From Clostridium lacusfryxellense (GTDB taxonomy: Bacteria > Bacillota > Clostridia > Clostridiales > Clostridiaceae), in assembly GCF_018861735.1 (NCBI RefSeq), contig NZ_JAHLEB010000006.1:62001-126000 (forward strand): a stretch of DNA of 64,000 nucleotides. The letters run 5' to 3'. Made by a program: the position numbers and the translations under genes. Below, one piece after another: positions 63,611-64,000 of this stretch; positions within the stretch are counted from its first letter, which is position 1; each line of letters begins with the position of its first letter. The notes under the pieces were generated by a model. It ran no database searches. It saw only the letters and a program-made list of their open reading frames with translations, and had not been told where the DNA came from.

Positions 63611-64000
63611 CTACAAAATTACTCTATCTATTATAGAATCTAAATATTCTTTATCTTTATCATAAAGATCTGAACATTCTCTAATTCCACTTTCGTTTAC
63701 ATACTTACCTTCTATTTTTTCCCGTAATATTGCATGATGCAAATACCAAACATATTCAACATCTACATGACCGATATCCACAACTTGATATCCCTTTTCA
63801 CACATATCCGCAGCCAAAATAGTTGCTGTAGGACCAAGAGCAGCTAAAATTAATTCACCATACTTCACATGACGTACGATTGAGTCTTTTATTTCCTCAT
63901 ATTTGCTGAGTGCATTTTCAGCTGGGCAAAGTATACGTTTTATTGATCTAGCATTGCAAAATAAATCGTTTCCGATTCCTAGCTTTGTTTTTTCACCTTC
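63611..64000 (-). CDS. GT-D fold glycosyltransferase (DUF1792), C-terminal part, cut by the window edge
   Basis: The frame runs from the window edge to a stop at 63611 (about 130 residues). Visible motifs: GIGNDLFCNARSIKRILCP, then LILAALGPTATILAADM and VVDIGHVDVEYVWYL. They match the GT-D/SP_1767-type glycosyltransferases (DUF1792) that add glucose to serine-rich glycoproteins or surface glycans. The Asp-rich active site lies outside the window. It is the upstream neighbour of the Wzy gene on the same strand. Confidence 0.82.
   Translation of the reverse strand, partial: EGEKTKLGIGNDLFCNARSIKRILCPAENALSKYEEIKDSIVRHVKYGELILAALGPTATILAADMCEKGYQVVDIGHVDVEYVWYLHHAILREKIEGKYVNESGIRECSDLYDKDKEYLDSIIDRVIL

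Overview
The window looks like chromosomal DNA of a mesophilic or psychrotolerant Clostridium (sensu stricto type Firmicute). This is an inference from the very AT-rich composition, strong GGAGG-type ribosome binding sites, frequent TTG starts, U-tract hairpin terminators, and typical clostridial families (VanW, SpoIID-type and YkuD wall enzymes, DUF1659/DUF2922 cassette). It is a cell-surface region: three exopolysaccharide (EPS) gene blocks, a set of secreted modular wall enzymes, and many decayed gene fragments. No rRNA, tRNA, CRISPR array or intact transposon was seen.

Layout. 1-5.6 kb: secreted proteins on the minus strand (start of an M4 metalloprotease, a fibronectin/InlB-repeat protein, a glucosaminidase with Ig-like repeats, a coiled-coil membrane protein). 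5.9-18.5 kb: EPS block 1, two minus-strand operons making dTDP-rhamnose (rfbABCD), GDP-mannose and GDP-fucose (manC, gmd, fcl), with two priming sugar transferases, three GT2 glycosyltransferases and a Wzy polymerase. 18.7-20.9 kb: a broken CHAP-type hydrolase and a frameshifted VanW gene. 21-26.3 kb: a small surface-glycan cluster with a CMP-sugar synthetase, a flippase, a DUF115 protein and acyltransferases. 26.8-33.8 kb: four modular wall enzymes (L,D-transpeptidases, SpoIID/LytB, NodB deacetylase). 34-36.4 kb: plus-strand DnaD-like/sigma/DUF1659/DUF2922 cassette, followed by a candidate small RNA. 37.3-53.9 kb: EPS block 2 with flippases, LytR-CpsA-Psr ligase, Wzz/BY-kinase pair, Wzy, glycosyltransferases and galE, then a SARP-type regulator, a third priming transferase and two tandem small proteins. 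54-64 kb: a relic-rich stretch, then EPS block 3 with pyruvyl transferase, an Fe-S partner, flippase, GT2, Wzy and a GT-D glycosyltransferase cut by the window edge.

How it works together. Priming transferases load a first sugar-phosphate on undecaprenyl phosphate. Glycosyltransferases extend it with rhamnose, fucose, mannose and galactose-derived sugars. Flippases and Wzy proteins export and polymerise it, Wzz and the BY-kinase set chain length, and the LCP protein may attach it to peptidoglycan. The most striking new signal is regulatory: the galE operon and the operon of the two small proteins plus priming transferase share a promoter region of about 100 bp. It carries direct heptamer repeats of TGTGACT with 11-bp period, the proximal one 9 nt before a -10 box. 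This is the arrangement known for SARP regulators, and a SARP gene lies between the two operons. A third, decayed copy of the element sits before a gmd fragment.

The second theme is reciprocal decay of duplicated blocks. A VanW/L,D-transpeptidase pair and a small-membrane-protein/sugar-transferase pair each exist twice, and each copy has kept the gene the other has lost. This suggests the region was built by repeated duplication and short-homology deletion.
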